From Bryoerythrophyllum caledonicum (Eukaryota; Streptophyta; Bryopsida; Pottiales; Pottiaceae), in NCBI GenBank assembly GCA_963971425.1, contig OZ020521.1, forward strand, positions 3,784,501 through 3,848,500: 64,000 nt of DNA, given 5' to 3'. The notes beneath the pieces were generated by a model that saw only the letters and a program-made list of their open reading frames with translations, did not search any database and was not told where the DNA came from. A program made the translations under genes and the position numbers. This document shows positions 33,095 to 44,639 of the stretch, piece by piece. Positions within the stretch are counted from its first letter, which is position 1, and every line of letters begins with the position of its first letter.

Positions 33095-34553
33095 ATGATG
33101 GCCCCACAATTTGATTTCCATGAGTGTAATAACACACTAGGATCCACCAAAAGGTCTCGGCGCGCTAGTCTAGCTTCAAACACCATAGATGAGAATTTGC
33201 CATTTTTCCAATCTACTCCCTCAAACATCCAAGATTTGCCCTATGTAGATGGATTAACTTACATTAGACCAGCATCTCGTCCCTATTCTATGCAAAATAG
33301 GAGAAGGAGAGTTTCAAGAGAGGCATCATTGACAAAAGCAACACCATCTAAAGTATCTCTTGCAAGCGTGCAAATTGCAATAGTACAAGGAGGATGGAAA
33401 CAAAATTGTTTGAGGGACAATTCAACAAGGTATCTGTTGGACATGCGTTATAATGCATGGGCTCATGAGTTTCCAATACAAAGTACGTGGATGAGACAAA
33501 TGTTGGTTTCATTTTACACACAGACATAAGGAACATGCCAAGATAAATTTGTCACGAAGTTAGATGGCAAACATGTTTGTAATGTTGGTTACGCTCTTGG
33601 GATTGGATATTCGCAGAGGCCGATTTAAGCAATTGAAGTAAGATTCTTTGATATATGGAAGAATGACAATATTTCACGGTAACACCCTTTCAGATCCGGT
33701 TAGAGAGAGCACTAGAATGTCTATAGCAGAGGCGTGCTTAAAATCATTTGTCCTCAACCTCATCGCTTTATTTGCCGTAAGAGTGACACCAAAGTAGTGC
33801 CTCTTATTCTACTTCCTATGAATACAATATAAGGTAGAGGCATCCAATTCCAATCACTTAAGCCAGTTGGGGACTCAAATGATATTGTATGTCACAAACA
33901 TTTACGTAAAAAGATGCGGAATTTTGAATGAAACTCAACAAATATTTTTTCAAATTTAATCACAAAGATTTGCAATTGATATAGAATTTAGAAGCTCAAA
34001 AACCACCGGAGCCAATCAAACTATAGAGTAGGTGAGATTTGGTGCCCTCCTTTGCTCAATGCCAATAAATGAGAGTGAGTAAAAAGAGAGAAGACATGCC
34101 ATGGATAACCAACTCATGGAGGTACCCAATGCCGATCAGCCTTGTTTGACTTTCAAGGCAAGGCCACCAATGAAAGCTCAATTGAGGTGGAGCAACCCAA
34201 AATTGCACACTTTGTGACCCAATGCCAATCATGACTCGAATTTTTAGATTTTGAGTTATTGATTTTGGATGGCTTCATGCACCATCTCATGCATTTACCA
34301 TTTTCTTGCACCATTCCATACATACTCTACAGATCGGAATTGGTGGCCGATCAGAATTAGGTGCGTCTATCTTAGTTTGATGTATTCAATTATGAAAATG
34401 AGGATGTGAAGATAATTTGTAATCAGGAAACCATTTCAATTAGCTTGTTCCGAAGGATGTGGCACATTAGGTAATCCCATGTCCAGGTGTCCCCGTTCTT
34501 GACATTCTCAAAGTGTTATTATTGTTGGGAGTATAAATGTACCATGTAGAGAA
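33095..34553 (+). pseudogene. DUF7869-like transposase-type gene, 5' piece
   Basis: The frame 33095-33529 has a Ser/Arg-rich N-terminal part and then WKQNCLRDNSTRYLLDMRYN, resembling the basic Cys-containing N-terminal region of DUF7869-type proteins. It is followed in another frame by KLDGKHVCNVGYALGIGYS. Further blocks include LILLPMN near 33810 and, just before the LINE, CYYCWEYKC, the Cys-rich start of the catalytic-type domain. Reading continues in register across the LINE insertion into the piece at 59999. DUF7869 proteins are found in many eukaryotes and are thought to be transposon-derived; the activity is not established. It also carries stops and shifts of its own. Confidence 0.6.
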
Positions 34554-37256
34554 ATGTGTGTTTTTGAAGATACACCCTCGTGGTCGAAAAAATGTCTGAG
34601 AGTTCTGTATTTTCTGGTTAGGTGCAACAAAGAAGTTAGTCTCTGGGAAGAGGTGTGAGCGCAATGAGGGTGGTTGGATCCGTTGCATACCCCACTCATA
34701 GCTTAGATCGGAGACAATAGTGGGCTTTGAGAGTGGCGTTTGTGTTGGGCAGGGGTAGTGAAGGTTAGATCTAAATCTAGCATACGAATTTTGAGAGATC
34801 TGAAGGTAGATCGGAGTGTGGGCTGACCTGAAAGCACTGGGACCTTGTGTTGGAATTTCGATCTAACCTCTTAGAACTCAAATTCGATATACAGGTGCAG
34901 ATCTATTTTGTGTTGGTTGTAACTCCCTAAGCCCACTTAGACTTCTTGTAACTGCTGCCCCGACCGAGAAACCGCTACACATACGATCTGAAGTACACAC
35001 ACAGACCCGTGATAGCAGTAGTTCATGCAGAAGACCGTTTACTAGGACAAACGCGAGATTATCAGAGAGCACAAAGCCAGGAGCGAGCACAAGATCTGGA
35101 GAGAGCAGTCAACCAGCAACGAAAACGAGATTTCAAGTCAAGACGAGCGCAAGAGAGTGCCACCAAGTCGCAAAGCGGACGAGAAGAAGACGATGATCAG
35201 GAACGATCAGACGACCTGAAGTGCATCCAAGCTCTGCAACAAACATCAGTCACAAAGGAGCACGCCAACATTACGAAATCAAGCAGCCAGCACTCCACCT
35301 CTGGAGTGCCCAGGTTCAATCTGACCTTACTCCATTTCATTTGATTTGTTGCATGTTTATTAGTGTTTGATTTGATTGCACATTACAGTACATCAGAGAT
35401 ACAAAGAGATCTGCACAGCACCTACACACTAGTAGATCCCTTGGACATCTTACACATCACCACACACACCAGATGTAGAACACTACAGACCCACTATAAC
35501 AACACACACATTAAGCTCCACACTAGAATTCTAATAGTACACGCCATTAAGCTAGTGTATGCAGATCACACGCGGAAGCGCTCGCAAAATCCGCCAGATC
35601 TGGAACAACCTACGCAGCAGAAGAAGATAAACACACCATCAGTACCAAAAAAATCGACATCAGAACGTGAAGATGCATGAACACAACGTAACAGCTAACA
35701 ATTCCGCACCAACTCCACCCACATCAAGATCGCAGCAAGATTTCATAACAAGGGTACAACAACACAAGGTGACAACCACATCAAGACTACATAAGACGTG
35801 AATGCAGCAGCAGAGAGCAACCCGCAGCAACACCATACCATAGAACCCACGTCAACACAACAACAAGAAGAGACCCATGTCAACACAAAAAACAACAACC
35901 CACGTCAATAATACAACACATCAAGAACATACAGTAACCTACAAACCTCCTTTTTCAAGTTCTTCTTACTATACTCCTCCTTCTATGCCTTCCACCCACA
36001 AGACCTCGTCCCACCCCCTCCTCTATCTCTGCAGCCCCCTCCTTCCTCCCCTCTCACTTGCTCCAACCCCACCAATTGCCCTCCCTTCCCCTTCTTCCCT
36101 ATCGCTCCCCACCCCTCTCGATTGTACCCCTCCCCTCCCAACCCCAGACAACCTCTCTCCCGAACTGGACCTCGCCCCTCCCTTCCCGACTCCCTGTCTA
36201 AATCACTCCCCTCCCTTCCTGACCCCTCGACTACACCTCACCCCTCCCTTCCCGACTCATACTGTACCGACTCCTGCTGTCCCGACCTATATTGCCCCAA
36301 TCCATACTGTCCCTACCTTCTCCACCCGTACTGTCCCGACTCATACAATCCCAACCTATACTATCCCGACCCATACTGTCCCTCCCTCCTGGATCCCTTG
36401 ACTGCACCTCGCTCCTCCCTACCCGACTCAGACTGCCCTGACTCATACAGTCCCGACCCATACTGTCCCGACCCACATGGTCCCTCCCTCCCTGATCCCT
36501 CGACTGCATCGCGCCCCTCCCTCCCCGACTCATACTGTCCCGACCCATACCATCCTTCTCCCGAACCCTACAGGCCTTCCTCCGACTCCTACTGTCCCTC
36601 CCTCGACTCCCAGTATCTCTCTCCCGACTCCTACTACCCCTCTCCAGACTCTTACTCTCCCTGTCTCGACTCACAATACTCCCCTCCCCCCACAACCAAA
36701 CTCCCATCCCCTCCAGACTGCCACTGTCCCTCCCTTCTCCAGGCTAAAACCCCCCTGGACTCCCCGAATCCCTGCTTGCGCGCCCCAGAACTTGGCGCTG
36801 CGACCTCCTACACCCAGGCTGTGATCCCCGAAAGAGAAACTACGACCCCCAAAAAAGAACTTGCGACCCCTGAAAGTGAAGTTGCGACCCCCCAACTCCA
36901 AGTTGCGACCTCCCTCTCTAGTCGAGAGACCCCCCCACAAGCTAGCAATCCTTCTCCCTCTCATAGCGACCTCCCTCCCTCCAGTAGAAGCCTACCCTCT
37001 CATACACAGAAACCCCATTCCCTCCCATAACAACACAACTTCCTCCAACACCGACTCAGCAAGCCAGGTAAGTTACTCTACCCTTACTACTTACGTTTTT
37101 CAATTATATTTCTTACAACTAATAAAAACAATAAAAACCCTAACTAATTGCACTAGAGTCAAAAAAATCCAGTACTCCAAACTAAAATCAAAATACATAA
37201 AACCTAGTGTAGAACATCCTAACTTGCCAAAACAAGTGTATGAGCACAGCATAGAT
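34554..37256 (+). other. 5' leader/promoter region of LINE L1
   Basis: No recognisable protein domain. It shares recurring words with the L2 leader (40539-42230): a GTATTTTCTGGTTAGG-like block near the start, CACGCGGAAGCGCT (35571 and 41478), and many TGCGACC words (36795-36915 in L1, 41880-42225 in L2). CAGGTAAGT-type sequences near 37067 and 37690 match perfect 5' splice donors, so the leader may be spliced. Long frames in it are repeat-driven. Confidence 0.55.
36240..36680 (+). repeat. 15-bp pyrimidine-rich minisatellite in the L1 leader
   Basis: Units like CCCGACTCATACTGT recur about every 15 bp with changes. Because 15 is a multiple of three, the plus strand reads as a degenerate pentapeptide repeat (PDSYC, PDPYC, PDSYS) inside an open frame of 302 codons at 36122-37030. 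Tandem monomers in LINE leaders often act as promoters; coding is possible but unsupported. Confidence 0.7.
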
Positions 37257-38911
37257 ATGGAACAATGGGGCAGCAGACGAATACTAATGTATGGTGACGA
37301 CATGGAGATTGAAGCAACCGGGGAAAATCTTAAGCGACACCCAAGTATTGCCTCCACAACGAGCCAAGATGGAGTATCCCCCTCAAGCAAGAAAAAGAAG
37401 AGCTCCAATGAGGAAGGTACGGTGCTCACATTTGAACCCGATGGCCCCCCTTCAAGTTTTGGTTGGGATTTCAAGTAATGGAAGATATGGCAAAGGAAGA
37501 GGGTCTTAAGCCACTAATCAATGATGAGTCCATACCCGATATTATAACAAGAGGAGTCAAAGAAATAGAGGCCAAAGAGATCACCCTAGCAACCCCGGCA
37601 TTCCCATGAATTCCTCAAACCCTCTACCGGTGCGCAAGGAAGGAGGCGGTTGGACAACACTACAACATAACCCAGATACCATTCGACATCCAGGTAAGTG
37701 AAACTACCGGACTTGCCCTTGATTTCCACGTGTCCATACACTTTGAGGTAGGCAATCTTGTCCTCATGCATGATGATGTCAAAACCATGGTAATTGATAG
37801 GCTAAAATTCATGAAAATTGAAGTAGGTAATGAGATTATTGACCCTATCTCCATCCTTTGCAAGAGTTTGAAAAATGCAGGAAAGAAGGGGGTTTGGGCG
37901 GGTGCAATCAAATTGCACCTTCTCAAGCCCGAGGTTGATGGCATAGGTCTCCTCAAAGGTCTTAGACCTTTCATCCTCAAGCTAGACAAACAATATGTGA
38001 TAGGAAAAGTATGTAAGAGTTATCATGCCATTGCAAGGAACTCTAATCTTTCCACAAAAATTAAAAGTGAGTCTCTCAAGGGTATTTCCGCCAACTCTCT
38101 CTTTGTAGACATTCTTCGCAATAGTTTTAACTGTGGGCTTGAGTTTGAAGTAACTAGTGTGCAGAAAGGAAAAGATGAGAGTCATGCATTTATCATTGCA
38201 CCAACTCCACAACCAGCGGCGAAGATTAAGCTACACCAAATTGCTACCAACCGCGAGATGCTCCAACCAACGGGCAATACAGGAGAATCCTTAAGTGGCA
38301 ATATACGGGAGAGTAAGGCAAAGAAGGATGCCATTACCCTAACTCTAACTCAACTGCCTATTCGTATGAATGTTGAAGACACTAGGGCTGAAATTTATAA
38401 TGTTATGGGATTGGGTAACATAAACCACATTTGGTTCCACCGTGACAATGGACATAGACACAATGGAAGTGCCAATGTCCATTGTGCTAATGCTATAATA
38501 TATAGGAAGTTTGTGGGCAAGGTTATCAAGCTAGATGGGCACTATGTGGATTTTGCTCCACATCGGAGAAGCCTTGATGGAATCGAGCCTCCTACCAAGG
38601 AGCAAGTTGAAGAATTTGGCTTCGCGGACGTTAACAAAGCCATTGTTAACACCGTGGAGGCCTTCAAAATGGAGGAGACATTTAAGAACATCACGAAGAA
38701 CGACATCCTTGCCATAGTGCAGACCGCGGTGGAAGAAAGCAACAAGAAAATGCGATTGGAAACACAAGCTTGTGCGGACAAGAAGAGTGAAGAATTGAAG
38801 ACCCAAATGCTTAGCATTCAACACACGATGAGTGCAACCCTTGCATCATTGCAAGCACTAACCGAAGCCATGAGTACACCAAGAATTGAAGATGGACCGC
38901 CAAAAATGTGA
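37257..38911 (+). pseudogene. LINE ORF1 protein (RNA-binding type), near-intact
   Basis: The likely start is ATG 37257 (MEQWGSRRILMYGDD). The frame closes at a TAA that overlaps an ATG (TAATG, 37476-37480) and continues in the next frame through a TGA at 37607-37609, then stays open to TGA 38909-38911. The protein would be about 550 residues. The acidic/basic N-terminus has SSKKKKSSNEE. The middle has DRLKFMKIEVGNEIIDPISI. From about 38330 the blocks ITLTLTQLPIRMNVED, then SANVHCANAIIYRKFVGKVI and HYVDFAPHRRSLDG could be an RRM-like fold. The C-terminus (about 38590-38880) is a predicted coiled coil ending in Gln/Ser/Thr-rich sequence. By analogy ORF1 proteins bind element RNA; no family match beyond that. 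L2 lacks this ORF entirely. Confidence 0.6.
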
Positions 38912-40211
38912 AGAATGAAGACCGCAAGGAAAAAGGTATTATATACATACCAATACATGTTATAAACAAGATATACATACTTTGGAATTGCAATATCTAT
39001 ACACAATACGAATTAATATACATGGTAGTATACAAGATAGTACTCCTAGTATTCTACATAGTATTATCCACCGTATATATAGTGATATACACAATAGAAT
39101 ACATTGTAGAAAACATATTAGCATACATAGACACGTATCCCACAGAGTATACGCTATACAGTCTACGTATGGTATACCCTGATTGTATTGAAACAAAAAA
39201 TAAATACAAATACTATACCAAATACTATGTATACAATACTTACACAAATACAAATACATATATATGTACTATATTGGACAAAAATACAGACATTCATACA
39301 AATACGAATACAAGTATCAGCACCAGTATAAATACTGAAATACATACTAATACAAACATAAAAACCAACACTAATATAAATCCCAACATAAAAACTAACA
39401 CAAATACATATAAAAATAAATCAAATATTCCCCCAAATACCAACATAAAACCATATACAAATATTCTTACACACAATAATCACACGTACACAAGGCCAAA
39501 CACAACCACAAAAACAAACAAACAAACATACATGCACTTGTACATCATTAATAAAATAAAAACAACTACGCAAAACAACACATGGACAAATAAAAAATTT
39601 AAGATAAACACATTTACATTCACAACAAAATGTGTTAATAACAAGAAATTCATTTCACACATACAAAATATAAACATCCAAGACCTTCATAACATAATAA
39701 AGCCCCAAAGAATTACAAAAAACGTAGAAACGTTAAAATACAATGCCAAACATACATATAACAAACCCCATACGAATACAAGTATCAACACCAGTATAAA
39801 TATTGAAATACATACTAATACAAACATAAAAAAAGACACTAGTATAAATCCCAACATAAATACTAATACAACTACATATAAAAACAAATTAAATACCCCC
39901 TTAAATACCAACATAAACCCATATACAAATATTCTTTTACACAATAATCACACGCACACAAGACCAAACACAACCACAAAAATACACAAACAAACATACA
40001 CACACCTATACATAATTAATAAAACAAAAACCACTACGCAAATCAACACATGGACACATAAAAAGTTAAAGATAAATACAATCACATTCACAACAAAATG
40101 TATTAATAACAAGAAAGTCATTTCACACATGCAAAATACAAACGTCCAATTCCCCTCAAACAAACAAGACCTTCAGAACATAACAAAGCCTCAAAGAACT
40201 AAAAAAAAAAT
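38912..40211 (+). repeat. Asn/Thr-rich open repeat region upstream of the 2A motif
   Basis: An open frame runs through this A/C-rich stretch to a TAA at 40222-40224 (about 435 codons, no ATG at its head). From 39304 it consists of two near-identical 468-bp units (39304-39771, 39772-about 40239); 468 is 156 codons, so the duplication keeps frame. Each unit encodes NTNTSI, TNTNIK, YIINK and NKKFISH-like words. The unit end (LKYN then K/R, TYNK) is also the sequence leading straight into the 2A motif, but there it lies in the next frame, after an A10 run at 40201-40210. The ancestral frame therefore probably ran through the repeats into the 2A motif. Confidence 0.65.
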
Positions 40212-40214
40212 TAA

Positions 40215-40538
40215 AAAACTCTAAAATACAACGATAAACGTACATATAACAAACTCCTACTACTTTTAGGAGGAGACATAGAAACCAACCCGGGACCCAT
40301 GCCCAACATACTAAAAAGACACCCTACAGCACATAAGAAAAATGCCAAAAAATACTTCATACCTAATACTATAAAATTACAACCGGAATATGGACACATT
40401 GCAAAATCCTTCGCACCTCTCTTAAAATACATACACACACTACACCAAATACACAACACTTCCCACCCAAACATCGCCCAATACATACAACAAAAAAATA
40501 CGCATCCACCACCCCACATTCTATATGCACTAATAATC
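40215..40538 (+). pseudogene. LINE ORF2, 5' part of L1 copy, with intact 2A-like motif
   Basis: After TAA 40212-40214 the frame reads LKYNDKRTYNK, then LLLLLGGDIETNPGP (40254-40298) directly followed by MPNILKRHP. D-I-E-T-N-P-G followed by P is a full match to the 2A ribosome-skipping consensus D-x-E-x-N-P-G-P, preceded by the usual hydrophobic/Gly stretch. The following about 80 residues (AHKKNAKKYFIPNTIKLQPE and onward) match L2 at 44775. The frame is cut at ILYALII by L2, whose target duplication TGCACTAATAATC (40526-40538) is repeated at 52916-52928, where the same frame resumes. Confidence 0.8.
40275..40298 (+). other. 2A-like ribosome-skipping motif (L1)
   Basis: GAC ATA GAA ACC AAC CCG GGA CCC encodes DIETNPGP, followed by Met-Pro. 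2A motifs cause release of the upstream peptide at Gly and restart at Pro without a new start codon. They are known from viruses and from some animal and trypanosome non-LTR retrotransposons at the head of ORF2. The matching position in L2 (44751-44774) reads DIETNPGS. Confidence 0.85.
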
Positions 40539-42430
40539 GGCTCGACATTATCAGAAGGATGACTAGCGAGTGAGCTCCGTATTTCCTGGTGAGGGGAGGA
40601 GGGGACTTAGCCTGTGAGCTGCAAACGACATGCGATAGGAGTTGGTTGGCCCTATTGTGAGCCCTTGTAGTGTGCAGATCAGAGGTGGTATGGTGAGAGT
40701 TGAGGTGCATAGTAGACGTGTTGGATGGCTCAAACACTAGATCTGAGGTGGGGAGTTTGATGATGCCCTAAATAAGTACAGATCTGTGCAAGTTTGTTCT
40801 GAAGCGGGAAACTTAGTGTTGGAGCTAGATCTGTAAACACTTAGTCCACACAGATAATGACCCATCCCAGATCTGGAGTGCTAGGATTCGATCTGTAAAC
40901 CCTCCCATCAAGTCCTCCTTTCCCAAACCTGGGAATCCTAACATCAAGATTGCGAGAAGGTATCACCGAATACTACTGCTACGCAACTCCAAGTCACCAT
41001 TACAGGCTACCCCTCACCCTCCCATCTCGTGCAATTATTTGTTATTAGTATTAGAGTTTACTAACACATTATGTAGGATTGTATACACAACTGTGTACTT
41101 TATTAAGTGGACCAGCTGCGTCAGCATAGCTGATCTCAACAAAGACATCAGATCAGTAGTCTCCAACACGACGCGAAGCAAGTCGCCAACGAACCGGGCC
41201 GCGCTCCAATTATCAGACGTGCACGAGCAGCTTAGCAGATCAACCTCACTAGATCCAGGTAAGTTCCTCAACCACTCCCATTTCCATTCTCGTTCTTGTT
41301 GCAGTAGGAAAGTAACCTCTAGATCACAAATCCTCACCCTTCTCGCATGGAACCCCACGTTCCAAACATTTAGACACAACACTAGTACCAAAACACCTAG
41401 ACAGAACATACCACTTGAAAATAGTTCAAAATACCTCTCTCCTCCTGCACATGCACTACTAGGATTTATCCTTCTCACGCGGAAGCGCTGCCACTTTTTA
41501 TGTAGAAACAATATAGAAAGACGACAAATCTATCAACAAGTAGAAACCCGGAGTACGGAGCAGCAAAAATACGTGCAGATCTGGAAGCGACACAATATAG
41601 ACAGAACCAACATCGAAAGAAACACACGTAGCAGATCACACAAACACACACATAAGTTGCACACCTTCCCCTCCCCACCCAACTCTCTCCACCAGCTCTT
41701 CCCCCCTGCTGTGAACCTCAGCTCGCCCCTCTTTCCCTCCCCCACCTTCCATTCATCACTCATCTCACCTCCGAAACCCTATTACTCTCCCCAACACTCC
41801 TCCCTAAACACGAGAAAACAGAACAACCTCCCTGCGAGCTCTAGACACACTCCGCCCTCCAACAGAGACCTCGCAATAGCCACCACGGACCTTCCCCTTG
41901 TGTCCACTGCCAGCGACCTTCCCCTCAAGGACTGCGACCCTGTCTCTATTGCTAGCGACCCTCCCCTCATGGGCTGCGACCCTGTGCTAACAGACCCTAC
42001 GATCAACACCAACGACCCGAGCTTCCCTTGCGACCTTCCCTTCACAGAGCAAAACCCTCGCCCTCCCATCAACGACCTCCGCAGGGTCGCCAACGACCTC
42101 CCTTTTTTAAAACTACGACCTACCCCCTCTCTAAACCTGCGACCTACTCCCTTTCTAAAACTACGGCCTACTGCGACCTTCCTTAAATTGCGACCTTCTG
42201 CAACATTCCCGACACTGCGACATACAAAGGTACGCACAATTGTACATATATCAGTATATATACTAATACGGATACTAGTATATATATTGGAATCTATACT
42301 GGAACGTACACTGAAACGTATATTGGAACATATACTGATACGTATACTGGTACGTATACTGAAATGTATAACGGCACAAATACTAATACGAACATTATTA
42401 CTATGAAAACCAATTCAAATACTAATACGA
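40539..42430 (+). other. 5' leader of LINE L2 with TGCGACC words and 12-bp array
   Basis: The start (GAGTGAGCTCCGTATTTCCT) resembles the L1 leader start. CACGCGGAAGCGCT at 41478 and repeated TGCGACC/AGCGACC words at 41880-42225 are shared with L1. A CAGGTAAGT donor-like word lies near 41262. From 42232 a 12-bp array (TATACTGGTACG-type) begins and resumes after the solo LTR. An open frame of 455 codons (41039-42406) shows no domain and is probably not a gene. Confidence 0.55.
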
Positions 42431-42433
42431 AGA
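42232..42433 (+). repeat. 12-bp tandem array, left part (continues at 44441-44535)
   Basis: Units such as TATACTGATACG and TATACTGGTACG repeat about a dozen times. The array continues right of the LTR as AATACTGATAGG and AATACCGAGACA units, so the LTR insertion split one array. It takes the place of the longer Asn/Thr repeat region of L1. Confidence 0.7.
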
Positions 42434-44435
42434 TGTAGAGTGATTTTTCACCATTCTAATAAAACACCCAAGTGTACCCACACCTCATAGAATTCGTTAC
42501 GGGGATGATCATACGCCTAGTTTTAAGTAATTGGAGATTAATTGTGTCGTTAAAGCTATCTTTTTAGTTAATTTTTCAGGTTATCTATCTATTTTTAGGA
42601 AATTAGGGCTGTTAGCATCACTCTTAAGGGATCCACAAACAAAGTCTAAATCCCAAGGATCTCTCGTGCCTTAAGACGGAACATTAGTCCTTTTAAGATT
42701 GTGCTTATGCCACTAATCCTTAAACACTTGCCACACTGGGCTAATGGAAGTTTCCATTAAGTCTCATTGCATTGGTTCTTTAATTACAATCTTTAAGAAT
42801 TCAAATTCTTACCTCATGCAAAAACGCTCTACTTTTCACGTCCGTCCACTCGGTCCACGTGATCACGTTCTTAAGTCAATGGTTAGTCTCGAAAATCCCA
42901 TACACAAGTTAACTTAAGTCTTAAGGAGTTTCAGCTCTTAAGTCTCCACTTAAGTTCACTTATCCATACTTAATTCTTTAAGACTACGGTGTTCTACACT
43001 TACTTCTACCGTTTAGTCTTTAAGATCTCTGACTGGTTCTTAAGACTTCCTTCTCGGTCGTCTCCATGTTCTTAAGGACACAGTCTCTGGCCCTTGGTTC
43101 TTAAGCACTCACTTACTCACTTAGGCCTGATTCTTAAGAACCTGCACTGTCTAGACCCATTCAGCCCTACAGCGTTCTTAAGTTTCTGTCTTTAAGACTT
43201 CCAGAACCGGGAGTGCATCTCACTGAATGCAAATATTGTCCTGTATTCTCACCCATACAAACCTTTAAGTCCAAGCCTTTAAACTTAAGGGTCTCCTGGT
43301 ACTTAAGGTCTCAACCTTCATAAGCTTATATATCCAAATTTGGACTTAAGATTCTTAAGTTTCTATATTTTCTTCTTACGTCTTTCTTTGGGATTTGTTC
43401 CTTATTTTCTCTCTTATGATAGATTCTTAAATACTCACAACTTAGCCTACCTTAGAGAATCCCTTCTATTAAGGCTAGACTTAATGCCAATTTTTCGTAT
43501 GCATAATATGACACTCTTGTCATGCATCAAGGTATGCCACTCTTGATGTTTATTGCATAAATTGCATTAACATGAATAAGAACTCCACTCTTGATGTTTA
43601 TTGCATAAATTGCATTAACATGAATAAGAACTCCACTCTTATTCTTATAATACTCAAGTTATGCTCACTCACACTTGAGATCTTCTTAAGTACTTATGCA
43701 TCACACATCTTATGCACTAAGTCACTTAATTTCACATTATCTCCATTAATCTTCACACTCATGATTAATGCTCCAATCACACACACAAGGTCACACCCAC
43801 GACCTTGGTAGTTAGGGTATTTCCCTAAATTATTCCATGAAGAATAAATATATAATGCATTCATGCATAGGAATTTTATCCACAATTAATACCTAATGCA
43901 TGCACTTGCATTTACAACACACAATGTCAAGTTTATTCAATGAAGTTCACATATTATTGCAATTATACATATGACTCAAGTCACAAGACTCTACACATGC
44001 AAATTCAATAGTAATTATATATTCATATATAAAATTAAATACTCTTACAACATTAAGAGTCATCAACTAGCTTCTTCACCTAAAGCTAGGGCTCACTCCA
44101 ATCTTCCTTCAAGGAATTTCTATGGTAATGGCCAAGAATGCTAAAAATTCAAGCTAGTCATTCTACTCAACATCCATGAGGTATAACTCTTGGAAAGAGG
44201 TTTTCCATCTTCACATCTCTTCATATCCATTCATGAAAAGGTACAACATATCCAAAGGGTGCGAGTTCAATCCTTTTCCCATTATTTCCTTATTCTTGGA
44301 TATGAATAGGTATTTTCCACTTAATTAACTACTTAGTGTAAACTTAATCATTAATTTTTTACTTCTTCATATATCTACAACCCTTTTTACACTTAATTTT
44401 TGGAAAAAATCTATTTTTGTCATTTTGGCTCTACA
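42434..44435. mobile_element. solo LTR of an LTR retrotransposon, about 2.0 kb
   Basis: Begins TGTAGAG and ends CTCTACA (TG...CA ends with a 7-bp inverted repeat), flanked by a perfect 5-bp duplication GAAGA (42429-42433 and 44436-44440), the hallmark of an LTR insertion reduced to one LTR. No internal coding part or second LTR is present. The family is not identified. The interior is rich in CTTAAG-type words and has a 48-bp tandem duplication near 43537-43632. It lies inside L2, so it is younger than L2; the perfect duplication suggests modest age. It is a fossil. Confidence 0.8.
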
Positions 44436-44639
44436 GAAGACTAGTACAAATACTGATAGGAATACCTACATAAATATTAATATGAATACCGAGACAAATA
44501 CCATGGAGAATACTGAGGTGCGTACAAATACAAACATATATAAATACTAGTATAAACACAACTACATATACGCACACAAAGACAACCACATATCATCAAC
44601 GAAATACATACATACACACACACATACAAAGACAAATAC

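Noticed and set aside
36231-36707. Minus-strand frame rich in Arg-Asp-Ser-Met-Gly repeats, resembling an SR-type protein
   Set aside because: It is the reverse reading of the 15-bp minisatellite in the LINE leader, with no independent support.
38908-40224. 438-codon frame taken as a free-standing gene with its own start
   Set aside because: The head codon is GTG overlapping the ORF1 stop and the content is tandem repeat. It is better seen as a read-in or repeat region ahead of the 2A motif.
40201-40224. Programmed -1 frameshift at the A10 run to join the repeat frame to the 2A frame
   Set aside because: A slip on the A10 run itself leads to AAT TAA and stops at once. A one-base length change in the homopolymer of this copy is the simpler explanation.
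41039-42406. 455-codon open frame in the L2 leader, considered as an ORF1
   Set aside because: No similarity to the L1 ORF1, no recognisable domain, and its end is driven by the 12-bp array. It is more likely non-coding leader.
42434-44435. Reading the 2-kb insertion in L2 as a DNA transposon because of its 7-bp inverted ends
   Set aside because: TG...CA ends with a 5-bp duplication and no coding content fit a solo LTR better.
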